DNA of 64,000 nucleotides from Sinomonas atrocyanea. Its GTDB lineage: Bacteria > Actinomycetota > Actinomycetes > Actinomycetales > Micrococcaceae. The stretch lies in the NCBI RefSeq assembly GCF_030811715.1, contig NZ_JAUSRH010000006.1, positions 62,001 to 126,000 of the forward strand, given 5' to 3'. The notes under the pieces are model-generated. The model did no database searches, was not told where the DNA came from, and saw nothing but the letters and a program-made list of their open reading frames with translations. Within the stretch, counting starts at the first letter, position 1; each line of letters starts with the position of its first letter. Position numbers and translations under genes: made by a program. This document shows positions 33,706 through 43,200 of this stretch, one piece after another.

Positions 33706-33738
33706 GTGACTAGCGCAGACCAGAGGGCCGCACGGTGA
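33706..33738 (+). CDS. Possible 10-codon leader ORF
   Basis: GTG 33706 opens a 10-residue frame (MTSADQRAAR) whose TGA stop overlaps GTG 33735 of the next gene by four bases (GTGA). CAGGAT (33694-33699) and six bases precede it, so it could be a leaderless mini-cistron that delivers ribosomes to the downstream start. It is very short and may be coincidence. Confidence 0.3.
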   Translation: MTSADQRAAR

Positions 33739-34481
33739 GGGCATGGACCCGCTCCGTGGCGGGCGGGGCCGTCGCGATCGCCGGTATCGCGGTGGCCGTC
33801 GGCACGGGCCTCGGCGGCGTCGCGGTGCAGTTCGCCGGCGTCGCCGCGGTGGCCGTCGTCGTCGGATTCGGCTGGCCCCATTTCCTGGGCATCCCGGCGA
33901 AGAAGACGAACGGCGCGGTGATCTCCCTGGCGGGCATCGCCTCGGCGGCCGCGACGGCCTTTGTGCCCGGGCCGCAGTACCTCGCGTGGACGCCTCTGGC
34001 GATCGCCGTGGGCGTCATGGCCGTCGTGGTCGTCCAGCTCATCCGCGGAACGGGCCAGAGCCATCGCCTCGAGTCCGCCTTCGGGGCCAGCGCCGGGGTG
34101 CTGCTGTGCGGCCTCGGCGCGGGGTGGATCGCGACCGCCCGCCTCACCGGCGCCGGGTCGATGCTCCTCGTCGCGGCCATCAGCACCGTGGTCGCGCTCC
34201 TGCTGGGCATGATCCGCTGGCCGGACACCATCATCGCGCCGGCAACCGTGGTCTTTGCCGGCCTCGCCGCCCCGCTCGCCGGACTGGTCCTGACCGACGT
34301 CGCCGTGCTCCCGGCGACGATCGCGGGCGTCGTGATCGGCGCGGTGCTCGCGGCCTTCCGGGCGCTCAACAGCGCCCGCCCGGACCGCGTCGCCGCTGCA
34401 GGGTTCGTGGCCATGGGCCTCGCGCCCGCCTTCGCGGTCGGCGCGATCGCGTACTTCCTGGACCGGATGCTGGTGGTCTGA
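33735..34481 (+). CDS. Polytopic membrane protein (248 aa), unknown function
   Basis: This 248-aa protein has about eight hydrophobic helices (for example GGAVAIAGIAVAVGTGLGGV and TIAGVVIGAVLAAF) and few charged residues between them. It includes GFGWPHFLGIPAKKTNGAVI after the second helix. It is divergent from glnR, and its promoter region is shared. No transporter family is recognised. The start GTG 33735 overlaps the end of a 10-codon open frame. Confidence 0.75.
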   Translation: MRAWTRSVAGGAVAIAGIAVAVGTGLGGVAVQFAGVAAVAVVVGFGWPHFLGIPAKKTNGAVISLAGIASAAATAFVPGPQYLAWTPLAIAVGVMAVVVVQLIRGTGQSHRLESAFGASAGVLLCGLGAGWIATARLTGAGSMLLVAAISTVVALLLGMIRWPDTIIAPATVVFAGLAAPLAGLVLTDVAVLPATIAGVVIGAVLAAFRALNSARPDRVAAAGFVAMGLAPAFAVGAIAYFLDRMLVV

Positions 34482-34555
34482 GCCCGCTGCGGGCGGCCGC
34501 CGCTGTGGCGCCCCTCACGCTCGGAGCCCGTCTGCGAGGCGCTACGATGGCAGCT

Positions 34556-34669
34556 ATGAGCGTTGCTGCCTTCGAGATCTTCTTCCTCGTCCTCCTTGCC
34601 GTTGCGTCCGTCTCCATGGCCTGGTTCGCCGGCCTCGTCGTGTGGAAGCTGTTCAAGGGCCAGCGCTGA
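34556..34669 (+). CDS. Single-pass small membrane protein (37 aa)
   Basis: This 37-aa product (MSVAAFEIFFLVLLAVASV start) has one transmembrane helix and a short basic end (KLFKGQR). TACGAT (34543-34548) and seven bases precede ATG 34556, supporting leaderless translation; an ATG nine bases upstream is also in frame. It lies 38 bases before the nitrobindin-like gene. Function unknown. Confidence 0.6.
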   Translation: MSVAAFEIFFLVLLAVASVSMAWFAGLVVWKLFKGQR

Positions 34670-34707
34670 GCTAGAGCCCAGTCCGCCCGCGGCCAAGGAG
34701 CCAGTAC

Positions 34708-35337
34708 GTGCCCATTGAGATCCCGTCCGGCCTGACCCCCGAGCTCGTCCCGCTGTCGTGGCTCATCGGGGAGTGGGAAGGCCGTGGCCGGCTCGGCGCG
34801 GGCGAGGGGGACGACGAGCACTTCGTCCAGCACGTCGTGTTCGCCCACAGTGGCTTCCCCTACCTGAAGTACACGGCCGAGAGCTGGCTCGCGGACGAGG
34901 ACGGCAAGCGCATCCGGCCGCTCGCCACCGAGGCCGGGTACTGGCAGCTGGACCGTCCGGTCCAGGACGCCGACGGCGGCCCGGGGCTCAGGCCCCCGGA
35001 CATCGTCCCGGCCTACACCTCGGCGGACGAGGTCGAGTCCCTCCGCAACAGCAGCGACGGCTTCGACATCACCGTGACGATCGTGCACCCGGGCAGCATC
35101 GCCGAGCTGTACTACGGCCAGATCAGGGGCCCACAGATCCAGCTGAGCACCGACGCTGTGCTCCGGGGTGCCCACGCCCGGGACTACAAGGCGGCCACCC
35201 GCATCTTCGGGCTCGTCAACTCGGACCTCTTCTGGCGCTGGGACGTCGCCGCCGGCGGCGAGCCGCTCGCGCCGCACGCCTCGGCGATCCTCCACCGCGT
35301 CTCCCCGCCCGAATCCGGCCGCGCGCCCACTGAATAG
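34708..35337 (+). CDS. Nitrobindin-like (FABP/DUF1794) heme-binding protein
   Basis: This 209-aa ten-stranded beta-barrel protein has the family motif GEWEGRGRLG (GxWxGxG) and VFAHSGFPYLKYTAESWL. A C-terminal histidine in SAILHRV matches the proximal heme ligand region. In the family it binds ferric heme and interacts with NO or peroxynitrite. GTG 34708 follows AAGGAG at seven bases. Confidence 0.9.
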   Translation: MPIEIPSGLTPELVPLSWLIGEWEGRGRLGAGEGDDEHFVQHVVFAHSGFPYLKYTAESWLADEDGKRIRPLATEAGYWQLDRPVQDADGGPGLRPPDIVPAYTSADEVESLRNSSDGFDITVTIVHPGSIAELYYGQIRGPQIQLSTDAVLRGAHARDYKAATRIFGLVNSDLFWRWDVAAGGEPLAPHASAILHRVSPPESGRAPTE

Positions 35338-35416
35338 CACGACCGGGCAGCGCCTCCGGCGCACGCCGGGCGGATGCGCCGGGAGTGAAATCGGCCCCGA
35401 TCTCGTTGGAACGGAT

Positions 35417-36553
35417 ATGACCCAGGCTTCCCCCCTCATGGCACGACCCGGCGCCGTCGCGGCGCACGGCCCCGACGAGGGCGTCGCCGCCCACTACGGC
35501 GACCCGGTGCGGGAGCAGCGTGAGCTCGCCGCCGGCCGCGCCGCTGTGGACCTCTCCTACCGCGGCATCGTCACGGTCGCAGGTCCTGACCGGCTCTCCT
35601 GGCTGACGACCCTGTCCTCGCAGCAGCTCTCCGGCCTGCGTCCGGGCCAGTCCAGCGAACTGCTCCTGCTCAGCGTCCAGGGCCGCATCGAGTTCGATGC
35701 GCGCGTGGTGGACGACGGCGAGCGGGCCTGGCTCCTCGTCGAAGCCGGCGAGGCGCAGGGCCTCGCGGCGTGGCTCGAGTCGATGAAGTTCATGCTCCGC
35801 GTCGAGGTCGAGGACGTCTCGGCGCGCTGGGGCGTCCTCGGCGCGACGCGGCGCCTCGAGCAGCTCGCCGCGTTCGCACCCGGCGGCCGCGGGCTGACGT
35901 GGGAGGACCCCTGGCCGCACGTCGCGGCCGGCGGCTTCAGCTACACCGCCGTCGACGAGGCCCACCATCCGGGGCTCGAGCGGCCCTGGTTCGAGCACGT
36001 GGTGGAGCGTGCCCGCCTCGCGGAGGCGGTGGCCGCGCTCGGGTCCGACGGCGTGGGGCTCGCCGGGGCCATGGCCTCCGAGGCGCTGCGCATTGCGGCG
36101 TGGCGCCCGCGCTGGGGCCTCGAGACCGACGAGCGCACCATCCCGCACGAGCTCGACCTCCTCCGGACTGCCGTGCACCTGGCGAAGGGCTGCTACAAGG
36201 GCCAGGAGACCGTGGCCCGGGTGCACAACCTCGGGCACCCTCCCCGGCGGCTCACCCTCCTGCAGCTCGACGGGTCCGCGCACACCCTGCCCGCGCCCGG
36301 CAGCGCCGTCTTCCCCGCAGGCGCCGAGGCTGGGGCGCGGCCGGTCGGCACCGTGACCTCGGTGGCCCTCCACCATGAGATGGGCCCGGTGGCGCTCGCC
36401 GTCCTCAAGCGTTCCGTGGACCCGAGCGTGGCCCTCGTGGTCCGCGGCGAGGCCGACGGCGAGGAGTACGCGGCCGCCCAGGAGATCATCGTCGCCCCCG
36501 AAGCCGGCCAGGTCGTCGGCCGGCCCACCGGACTGCTCAGGAGGAACGCATGA
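35417..36553 (+). CDS. ygfZ: YgfZ/GcvT-like folate-binding protein
   Basis: This 378-aa tetrahydrofolate-binding protein belongs to the YgfZ family that supports iron-sulfur cluster enzymes. It has the diagnostic KGCYKGQE (residues 257-264, Cys 259) and the N-terminal GRAAVDLSYRGIVTVAGPDR. ATG 35417 is preferred; a second in-frame ATG lies seven codons later. The frame extends far upstream through the nitrobindin gene but without homology there. The stop overlaps the ankyrin gene start (ATGA). Confidence 0.92.
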   Translation: MTQASPLMARPGAVAAHGPDEGVAAHYGDPVREQRELAAGRAAVDLSYRGIVTVAGPDRLSWLTTLSSQQLSGLRPGQSSELLLLSVQGRIEFDARVVDDGERAWLLVEAGEAQGLAAWLESMKFMLRVEVEDVSARWGVLGATRRLEQLAAFAPGGRGLTWEDPWPHVAAGGFSYTAVDEAHHPGLERPWFEHVVERARLAEAVAALGSDGVGLAGAMASEALRIAAWRPRWGLETDERTIPHELDLLRTAVHLAKGCYKGQETVARVHNLGHPPRRLTLLQLDGSAHTLPAPGSAVFPAGAEAGARPVGTVTSVALHHEMGPVALAVLKRSVDPSVALVVRGEADGEEYAAAQEIIVAPEAGQVVGRPTGLLRRNA

Positions 36554-36951
36554 GCGAGAATGCCCAGATTCCCGAGGACGTCCTCGCCCTCGCCGGGAAG
36601 CTCTTCGACGCCGCCCGCGCCGGTGATGCCCCCCTGCTGCGCGCCTACCTCGAGGCCGGCGCCCCCGCCACCCTGGTCAACCAGGCAGGGGACACGCTCG
36701 TCATGCTCGCCGCCTACCACGGCCACGCCGAGACCGTCCGCCTCCTGGGCGCGCACGGCGCCGACGTCGGGACCGCCAACGACCGCGGCCAGACCCCGCT
36801 CGCGGGCGCCGTGTTCAAGGGGTACGCCGACGTGGTGGACGCCCTGCTCGACCTCGGTGCCGATCCCGATGCGGGGAGCCCCACCGCCCGGCAGGCGGCC
36901 CACATGTTCGGCCGGACGGACCTCATCGACAGGTTCGGCACCGCCGGCTAG
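36550..36951 (+). CDS. Ankyrin-repeat protein (133 aa)
   Basis: This 133-aa protein has about three ankyrin repeats: LFDAARAGDAPLLRAYLEAG, a repeat starting DTLVMLAAYHGHAETVRLLG, and QTPLAGAVFKGYADVVDALL. It is probably a protein-interaction module. The translational overlap with ygfZ suggests a linked function in related genomes, but the partner is unknown. Confidence 0.9.
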   Translation: MSENAQIPEDVLALAGKLFDAARAGDAPLLRAYLEAGAPATLVNQAGDTLVMLAAYHGHAETVRLLGAHGADVGTANDRGQTPLAGAVFKGYADVVDALLDLGADPDAGSPTARQAAHMFGRTDLIDRFGTAG

Positions 36952-36957
36952 CCTCCC

Positions 36958-37041
36958 GCGAGGTCGCCCCGTGGGACCGCGAGGTCGCCCCGTGGGACCG
37001 CGAGGTCGCCCCGTGGGACCGCGACGTCGCCCCGTGGGGCC
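36958..37041. repeat. Tandem array of four 21-bp units
   Basis: Four contiguous 21-bp units (36958, 36979, 37000, 37021) carry the core GAGGTCGCCCCGTGGGACC. The first three are identical and the fourth has two changes. It starts seven bases after the ankyrin stop. A truncated inverted copy (GGTCC then ACCTCGC) follows, then a GGGGAG/CTCCCC hairpin at about 37062-37075. Confidence 0.95.
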
Positions 37042-37219
37042 GCCGGTCCAACCTCGCGCATGGGGAGTTCTCCCCCCGGCCTCGGCAGCGCGGACGGCCC
37101 TTTGGTACCCTCGGGGTGCCGCCTGCCCTCTCGGGGAGGGCTGCGGCGATCTGAACCGCAGGGGACCGGGCCACTCATGATGAGGTCCGCGGGTGCGGCA
37201 CATCGACAGGAGAAGGCCA

Positions 37220-40200
37220 GTGCGACGAGCCGGGGGGCTGCGCCATCGGGCGACAAGACTCGTTGTATCGACGGCGATGGCGGTGGCCGCGGCACTGCTC
37301 GCGGCGGCGGCAATCCTGTACCCGGGGTTCACCTCCGTGTCCGCCGACCTGAACGACGGCGGAGTCTGGGTCACCAACGGCTCCGTGAACATGGTGGGTC
37401 ACCTGAACTTCTCCTCGAAGGTCCTCGACGGCGGGGTGTCCGCCCGCTCGGACAGCTTCGACGTCGTCCAGCAGGGCCGCTCCGTCGCCGTGCAGGACAA
37501 GGGAGTCGCGACGCTGAGTCCTGTCGACGTCGCCGAGGTGCGCCTCGCCGGAGACCTCCCGTTCGCCGGCACGGGCAGCTCGGCGTTCGGCACGACGACG
37601 GCCGCCCTCGCCGATCCGGGCACGGGGCGGCTGTGGGCCCTCCCGCTCGACCGGCTGAGCGGCTTCACCCCGCAGAACACCGAGCCGACCGTCCAGGACG
37701 TCCCCGGCGCCGTGGCGACCGTGTCCTCCCAGAACGAAGTGGTCGCGGTCTCGGCCGCCCGCACCGAGATCGTCCGCATCCCCGAGAACGGCGAGCCCAC
37801 CTTCACGAAGGTCGACGGGCTGTCCACCTCCGCAAAGGTGCAGGTCGCCGCGGTAGGAGGGGACGTCGTCGTGCTCGACACCGGAGCCGGCACGCTCTTC
37901 CTCCCCAACGGCCAGCGCATCACGCGCGACGACTTCCGCAACGCCCAGCTGCAGGACACCGGTCCGGAGGCGGATGCGGTCGCCGTGGGCACCGCGAAGG
38001 CACTCGTGACCGTCCCGCTGGGCGGCGGCGACCCGCGGGTGATCGAGGCTGCGGCCGGCCGTGCGGGCCTCCCGGCCCGACCCGTACAGCAGGGCGGCTG
38101 CATCCACTCCGCCTGGGCGGGGACCGGCGTCTACCTGCGCCAGTGCGGCGGGGGCCAGCCGGACATCAAGGACATTCCCTCGGCCCGCCCCGACTCCGAG
38201 CTCGTCTTCCGGACCAACCGGGACGTCGTGGTCCTCAACGACGTCCACGGCGGCAACGTCTGGCTCGTCACCGAGCAGATGCAGCTGGTCAACAACTGGC
38301 AGGAGATCGTCCCCCAGAAGACGGTCAAGAACGGCGACAAGGAGGACTCCGCCGAGATCATGCTCCAGAAGGAGCTGCCCAAGCGCGATGAGGAGAACAA
38401 GCCGCCCACGGCCATGCCGGACGACTTCGGGGTCCGCCCGGGCCGGACGGTGATCCTCCCCGTGCTCCTCAACGACTCCGATCCGGACGGCGACGTCCTC
38501 ACAGTGCGGCCCTCGGGCCAGGCCGCGCACATCGGCGCGGTGCAGCCGATCTTCAACGGCGCAGCCCTGCAGATCGTGGTTGCCGCCGACGCGAAGGGCA
38601 ACGACGCCTTCGACTACGAGGTCTCGGACGGCCGCGGCGGCACCGCCACTGCGAAGGTCACCCTCGCGGTCAGGGACAACGCGGCGAACACGCCGCCGCG
38701 CCAGATGCGGGCCAACACGATCGCGGTCGAGCAGGGTACGTCGGTCTCGCAGAACGTCCTCGGCGACTTCGTGGACCCTGACGGCGACGAGATGTTCCTC
38801 GCGGGTGCCTCCACGTCCGGCACCGGCGACTCGGTGCGCTTCCAGCCCGACGGGACCATCACCTTCACCGATGGCGGCACCTCGCTCGGCAAGAAGGAGA
38901 TCACCCTCAAGGTCTCCGACGGACGCGACGTCACGGAGGCTACGATCACGGCGGACGTCCGCTCGCGCGGCTCCCTGCCGCCGCAGACCACCCCCGACCA
39001 TGTCCGCACGGGCGTGGACGAGCCCATCGTCGTCTCGCCGCTCGCCAACGACATTGACCCGTCGGGGACCGGCCTGCGCCTGCTCAAGGTCGAGCCCGTC
39101 CCTGGACTCGACGTCGTCATGAACTCCGAGGACGGGACGTTCTCAGCGAAGGCCGCCGAGCCGAAGGTGTACTACGCCGTCTACCTCGCCTCGAACGGGT
39201 CGGCCACCGCGCAGGGGCTCGTCCGGATCGATGTCGAGGCGAAGACGGCCGACGACGGCGCGCCCGTCGCCGTGCGCGACGTCGCCCTCCTTCCTTCCGG
39301 CGGCAACGTCCTCGTGGACCCGCTCGCGAACGACACCGACCCGGGCGGCGGCGTGCTCGTCGTGCAGTCGATCTCGCTGCCGCAGGACGCGCCGGTCACT
39401 GTCTCGGTCATCGACCACGCGATCCTGCGGATCACGGACACGCGGGGGCTCAAGGAGCCGCTCTCCTTCGGCTACGTGGTCTCCAACGGTGACAAGACGG
39501 CCAGCTCGACCGTCACCGTGACACCGGTGCCGCCGCCCGCGAAGCTCGACCCGCCGGTCGCCAAGCCGGACTCGGTGGTGGTCCGGGCAGGCGACACCGT
39601 GACGATCCCCGTGCTCGCCAACGACTCGCACCCCAACGGGGCGCCCATCAAGCTCGACCCCAAGCTCGTCGAGGTCCCGGACCCGGCCTCGGGCCACCTC
39701 TTCGTCGACCAGGACAAGCTGCGCTTCTCTGCCGGGCCGAACCCGGGGACCGTCTACGGCATCTACCAGGTCGTCGACCCGGCCGGGCAGAAGGACTCCG
39801 CGAAGGTCACCATCACCATCCGGCCCGCGGACCCCGCCCAGAACGGCATGCCCGTCCCCAAGAACCTCACCGCGCGCGTGCTCGCCGGCCATGCCGCGAA
39901 GGTCGCCGTCCCGCTCGACGGCGTCGATCCGGACGGTGACTCCGTGACCATCACCGGCATCGAGAAGCCCCCGGCCCTGGGCACCGCGATCGTCAAGGAC
40001 GGGTACATCGAGTACACGGCGGCCAATGACGCCAGCGGCAAGGACACCTTCACCTACGTGGTCGAGGACCGGTACGGCGGCCGCGGGGTCGCGACCGTCC
40101 TCGTCGGCGTCGCCGCCGTCCCGAACACCAACCAGAAGCCCATCCCGGGCGACGACAAGGTCTCCGTGCGTCCCGGGCGCCCAGTCTCTGTCGACGCGCT

Positions 40201-43200
40201 CGCGAACGACACCGACCCCGACGGCGACACCGTGCGTCTCGTCGCCGACGGCTTCGAGCTCCCGCAGGGGACCACCGCGAGGGTGGACGAGGGACGCGTC
40301 GTCGTCACGCCGCCGTCGGCCCCCGGTACCGTCACCGCCCGCTACACGGTCGACGACGGCCGCGGCGGCCGGGCGGTCGGCAACATCATCGTCACGGTGG
40401 ATCCGAACGCCCCGCTCAAGGCCCCGATCGCACGCGACGACCGCGTCAACCCCATGGACGTGGCCGGCAAGAAGACCTTCGCAGTGGACGTCCTCAAGAA
40501 CGACGAGGATCCCGACGGCGTCGCGAGCGACCTTAAGGTGGCCATCCCGCCGAGCGCCGCGGCCCCGGGCACCACCGTGGACGGCGGGAGGGTCAACGTC
40601 GCGCTCACCGAGGCTCCCCAGGCCATCCCCTACACCGTCACAGACTTGGACGGCCTGCGGGCCACGGCGATCATCTGGGTGCCGGGCCTGCGCGACCAGC
40701 GGCCGGTGCTCAAGACCCTCGATCCGGCACACGCCAAGGCCGGGCAGCCGCTCGAGCTCAAGCTCGCCGACTACGTCACTGTGCGGCCGGGCAGGAGCCC
40801 GCGGATCACGGGGGAGAGCGCCGTCTCGGCGGTCGCCGCCGACGGTTCCGGCCTCGTCAAGGACGCCGGCACCCTCCGCTACACCCCGCGGAAGGACTAC
40901 GGAGGCCGTGCCTCCATCACGTTCGAGGTCACGGACGGCTCCGGCCCGGACGACTCCGACGGGCTCAAGAGCGTCCTGACCATCCCGATCGACGTCGAGC
41001 CGACCGCGGACAAGCCCAACACCGCGCCCACCTTCGCCACCAGCATCCTCGAGGCGGCCCAGGGCGAGGACGCCGGCCAGCTTGACCTCCGCGCAGCCAC
41101 GACCGACCCGGACCCGGGCGACATCGACCGCGCCTCCTACAAGCTCACCGGGGCCGCGCCCGAGGGCGTGGACGTTTCCCTCGACGGCTCGGTGCTCAAG
41201 GCCAAGGTCACCTCCGCCCAGCGCGGCACCTCCGGGAGGGTCGGCATCCAGGTCGACGACGGCCGCGGCGGGAAGGCCGACGGCACCGTCGAGGTGCGGG
41301 TGGTGCGCTCGACCCGGCCGCTCGCCGTCGCCAATCCCGACGCGGTACCCGATGCCCAGGCGGGCAAGCCCGTCGACATCCCCGTCCTCGCCAATGACGC
41401 CAACCCGTTCCCCGGCAAGCCGCTCACAGTGGTCCGCGCGGGCGTCGGCAGCGGCGGCGGCGATGCCCGGGTCGAAGGCGACCACGTCGTCGTGACCCCC
41501 GCCTCGGGATTCCACGGCCAGCTGACGGGCACCTACCGTGTCGGCGACGCGACCGGGGACACCGAGCGCGAGGTCGAGGGCACGTTCACCGTGACGGTCC
41601 GCGACAAGCCGGACGCGCCGAGCGCCCCTGTCGTCGACGGCATGTCGAGCCGGCAGGTGGTGCTGCACTGGACCCCGCCGTCGAACAACGGCGCGGAGAT
41701 CAGTGCGTACCGGGTCAACTACGCGGGCGGCAGCCAAACCTGCCCGACGACCACCTGCACCGTCACTGGGCTCACCAACGGCACCAAGTACACCTTCACG
41801 GTCGTCGCGACGAACGCCGTCGGCGACTCCGCGCCGAGCCCCGCCTCGGCCCCCATCACCCCGGACGCCAAGCCGTCCCAGCCCGGACCCCCCGTGCTGT
41901 CCCGTGGCGACAAGCGCATCTCGATGACCTGGACCGCGCCCGCCAACGAGGGCACCCCGATCCAGAGCTACACGATCGAGCTCTCCTCCGAAGAGGGCGT
42001 CCAGCGCCGCACGGTCGGTGCGGTCACCCAGCTGAGCTGGACCGGCCTCACTAACGGCGTCGAGTACCGCGCGCGGATCCAGGCCAAGAACGGCGCCAAG
42101 GACCCGTCCGACTGGTCCTCGCTTTCAGCTGCAGCCAAGCCGGCAGGCGCTCCGCTCGCGCCCGCGGCACCCACGGCGACCCGCTCGACGTCGGCCGTCA
42201 ACGGCGGCGTTGTGGACGTGGCGTGGGCCTCGGAACCGCTCAAGAACAACGGAGAGCCGGTGACGTCCTACGACGTGCTCGTCTACCGCGGAGGATCCGT
42301 CGCGAAGACGGTGACCGGAGTGACCGGAACGCGCCAGCAGGTCACGGGCCTCGACAACTCCTCGACCTACACGTTCGCGCTCGTGGCCCACAACAATGTG
42401 GGCGCCTCGCCGCAGGGTGCCCGCAGCAACCCGGTGACGCCGTACGGGCGTCCGGGCGCGGTCACCAACCTCAGTGCGACGCCGGCGAACACGACGGGCA
42501 GTGGCAACCAGGTCCAGCTCGCCTTCAGCCCCGCCGCATCCAACGGTGACCCGATCTCCGGCTACCAGTACTCGATCGACGGAGGCAGCAGCTGGAGCGG
42601 GCTGGCCTCGAACAAGATCGTCGGTGGCCTGCAGAACGGCACGGCCTACTCGTTCCTGGTGCGCGCGGTGAACTCCGCCGGGCCGGGTCCCAGCAGCAAC
42701 CGCGCGGCCGCCAACCCGTACGGCCAGCCGAAGACCCCCGTGGCCAACGCGGCGACCAACGGCATCCACGTGAACATGACCTGGAACACCGGCGGGTACA
42801 ACAACGGCAGGCCGAGCACGGTGACCGTGACGATCGACGGCAACACCGTGGCGAACGACGGCGCCGCGACCGTGGGCAATGGGCCCGACGAGGCGCATTC
42901 GATCACTGTCAAGGCCTGCGTCCAGGGCGAGCCCACCAACTGCTCGAGCAAGTCCGACTCCGCGCGCACTGCCTCGCCGAGCGCGACCCTCGCACAGGGC
43001 CCGCGTGCGAATGATCCGCAGTGCGCGTCGAGTGCGTGCTACTACTTCGACATCACAGCACGGAATTTCCATCCGAATTCCAGCGTGTTCGTTCAGTGCT
43101 GGAACGACGGCGGCGGTGCTCATGTCTTCGCGTCCTACCACGCGACGACCGATGGGAACGGGTACTTCCGCCACAACAGCAACTGTTTCCTCGGACACGC

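Noticed and set aside
36958-37041. Possible CRISPR array
   Set aside because: The 21-bp units are contiguous with no spacers, and no cas genes are present. The same holds for the arrays at 44878 and 45001.
37050-37219. Possible c-di-AMP (ydaO-type) riboswitch before the giant surface protein
   Set aside because: The region has hairpins (for example GCCCTC/GAGGGC), but the conserved riboswitch cores could not be matched.
39143-41737. An 864-codon minus-strand frame opposite the Fn3 protein gene
   Set aside because: It mirrors the repeat structure of the sense gene, as expected for a codon-position shadow.
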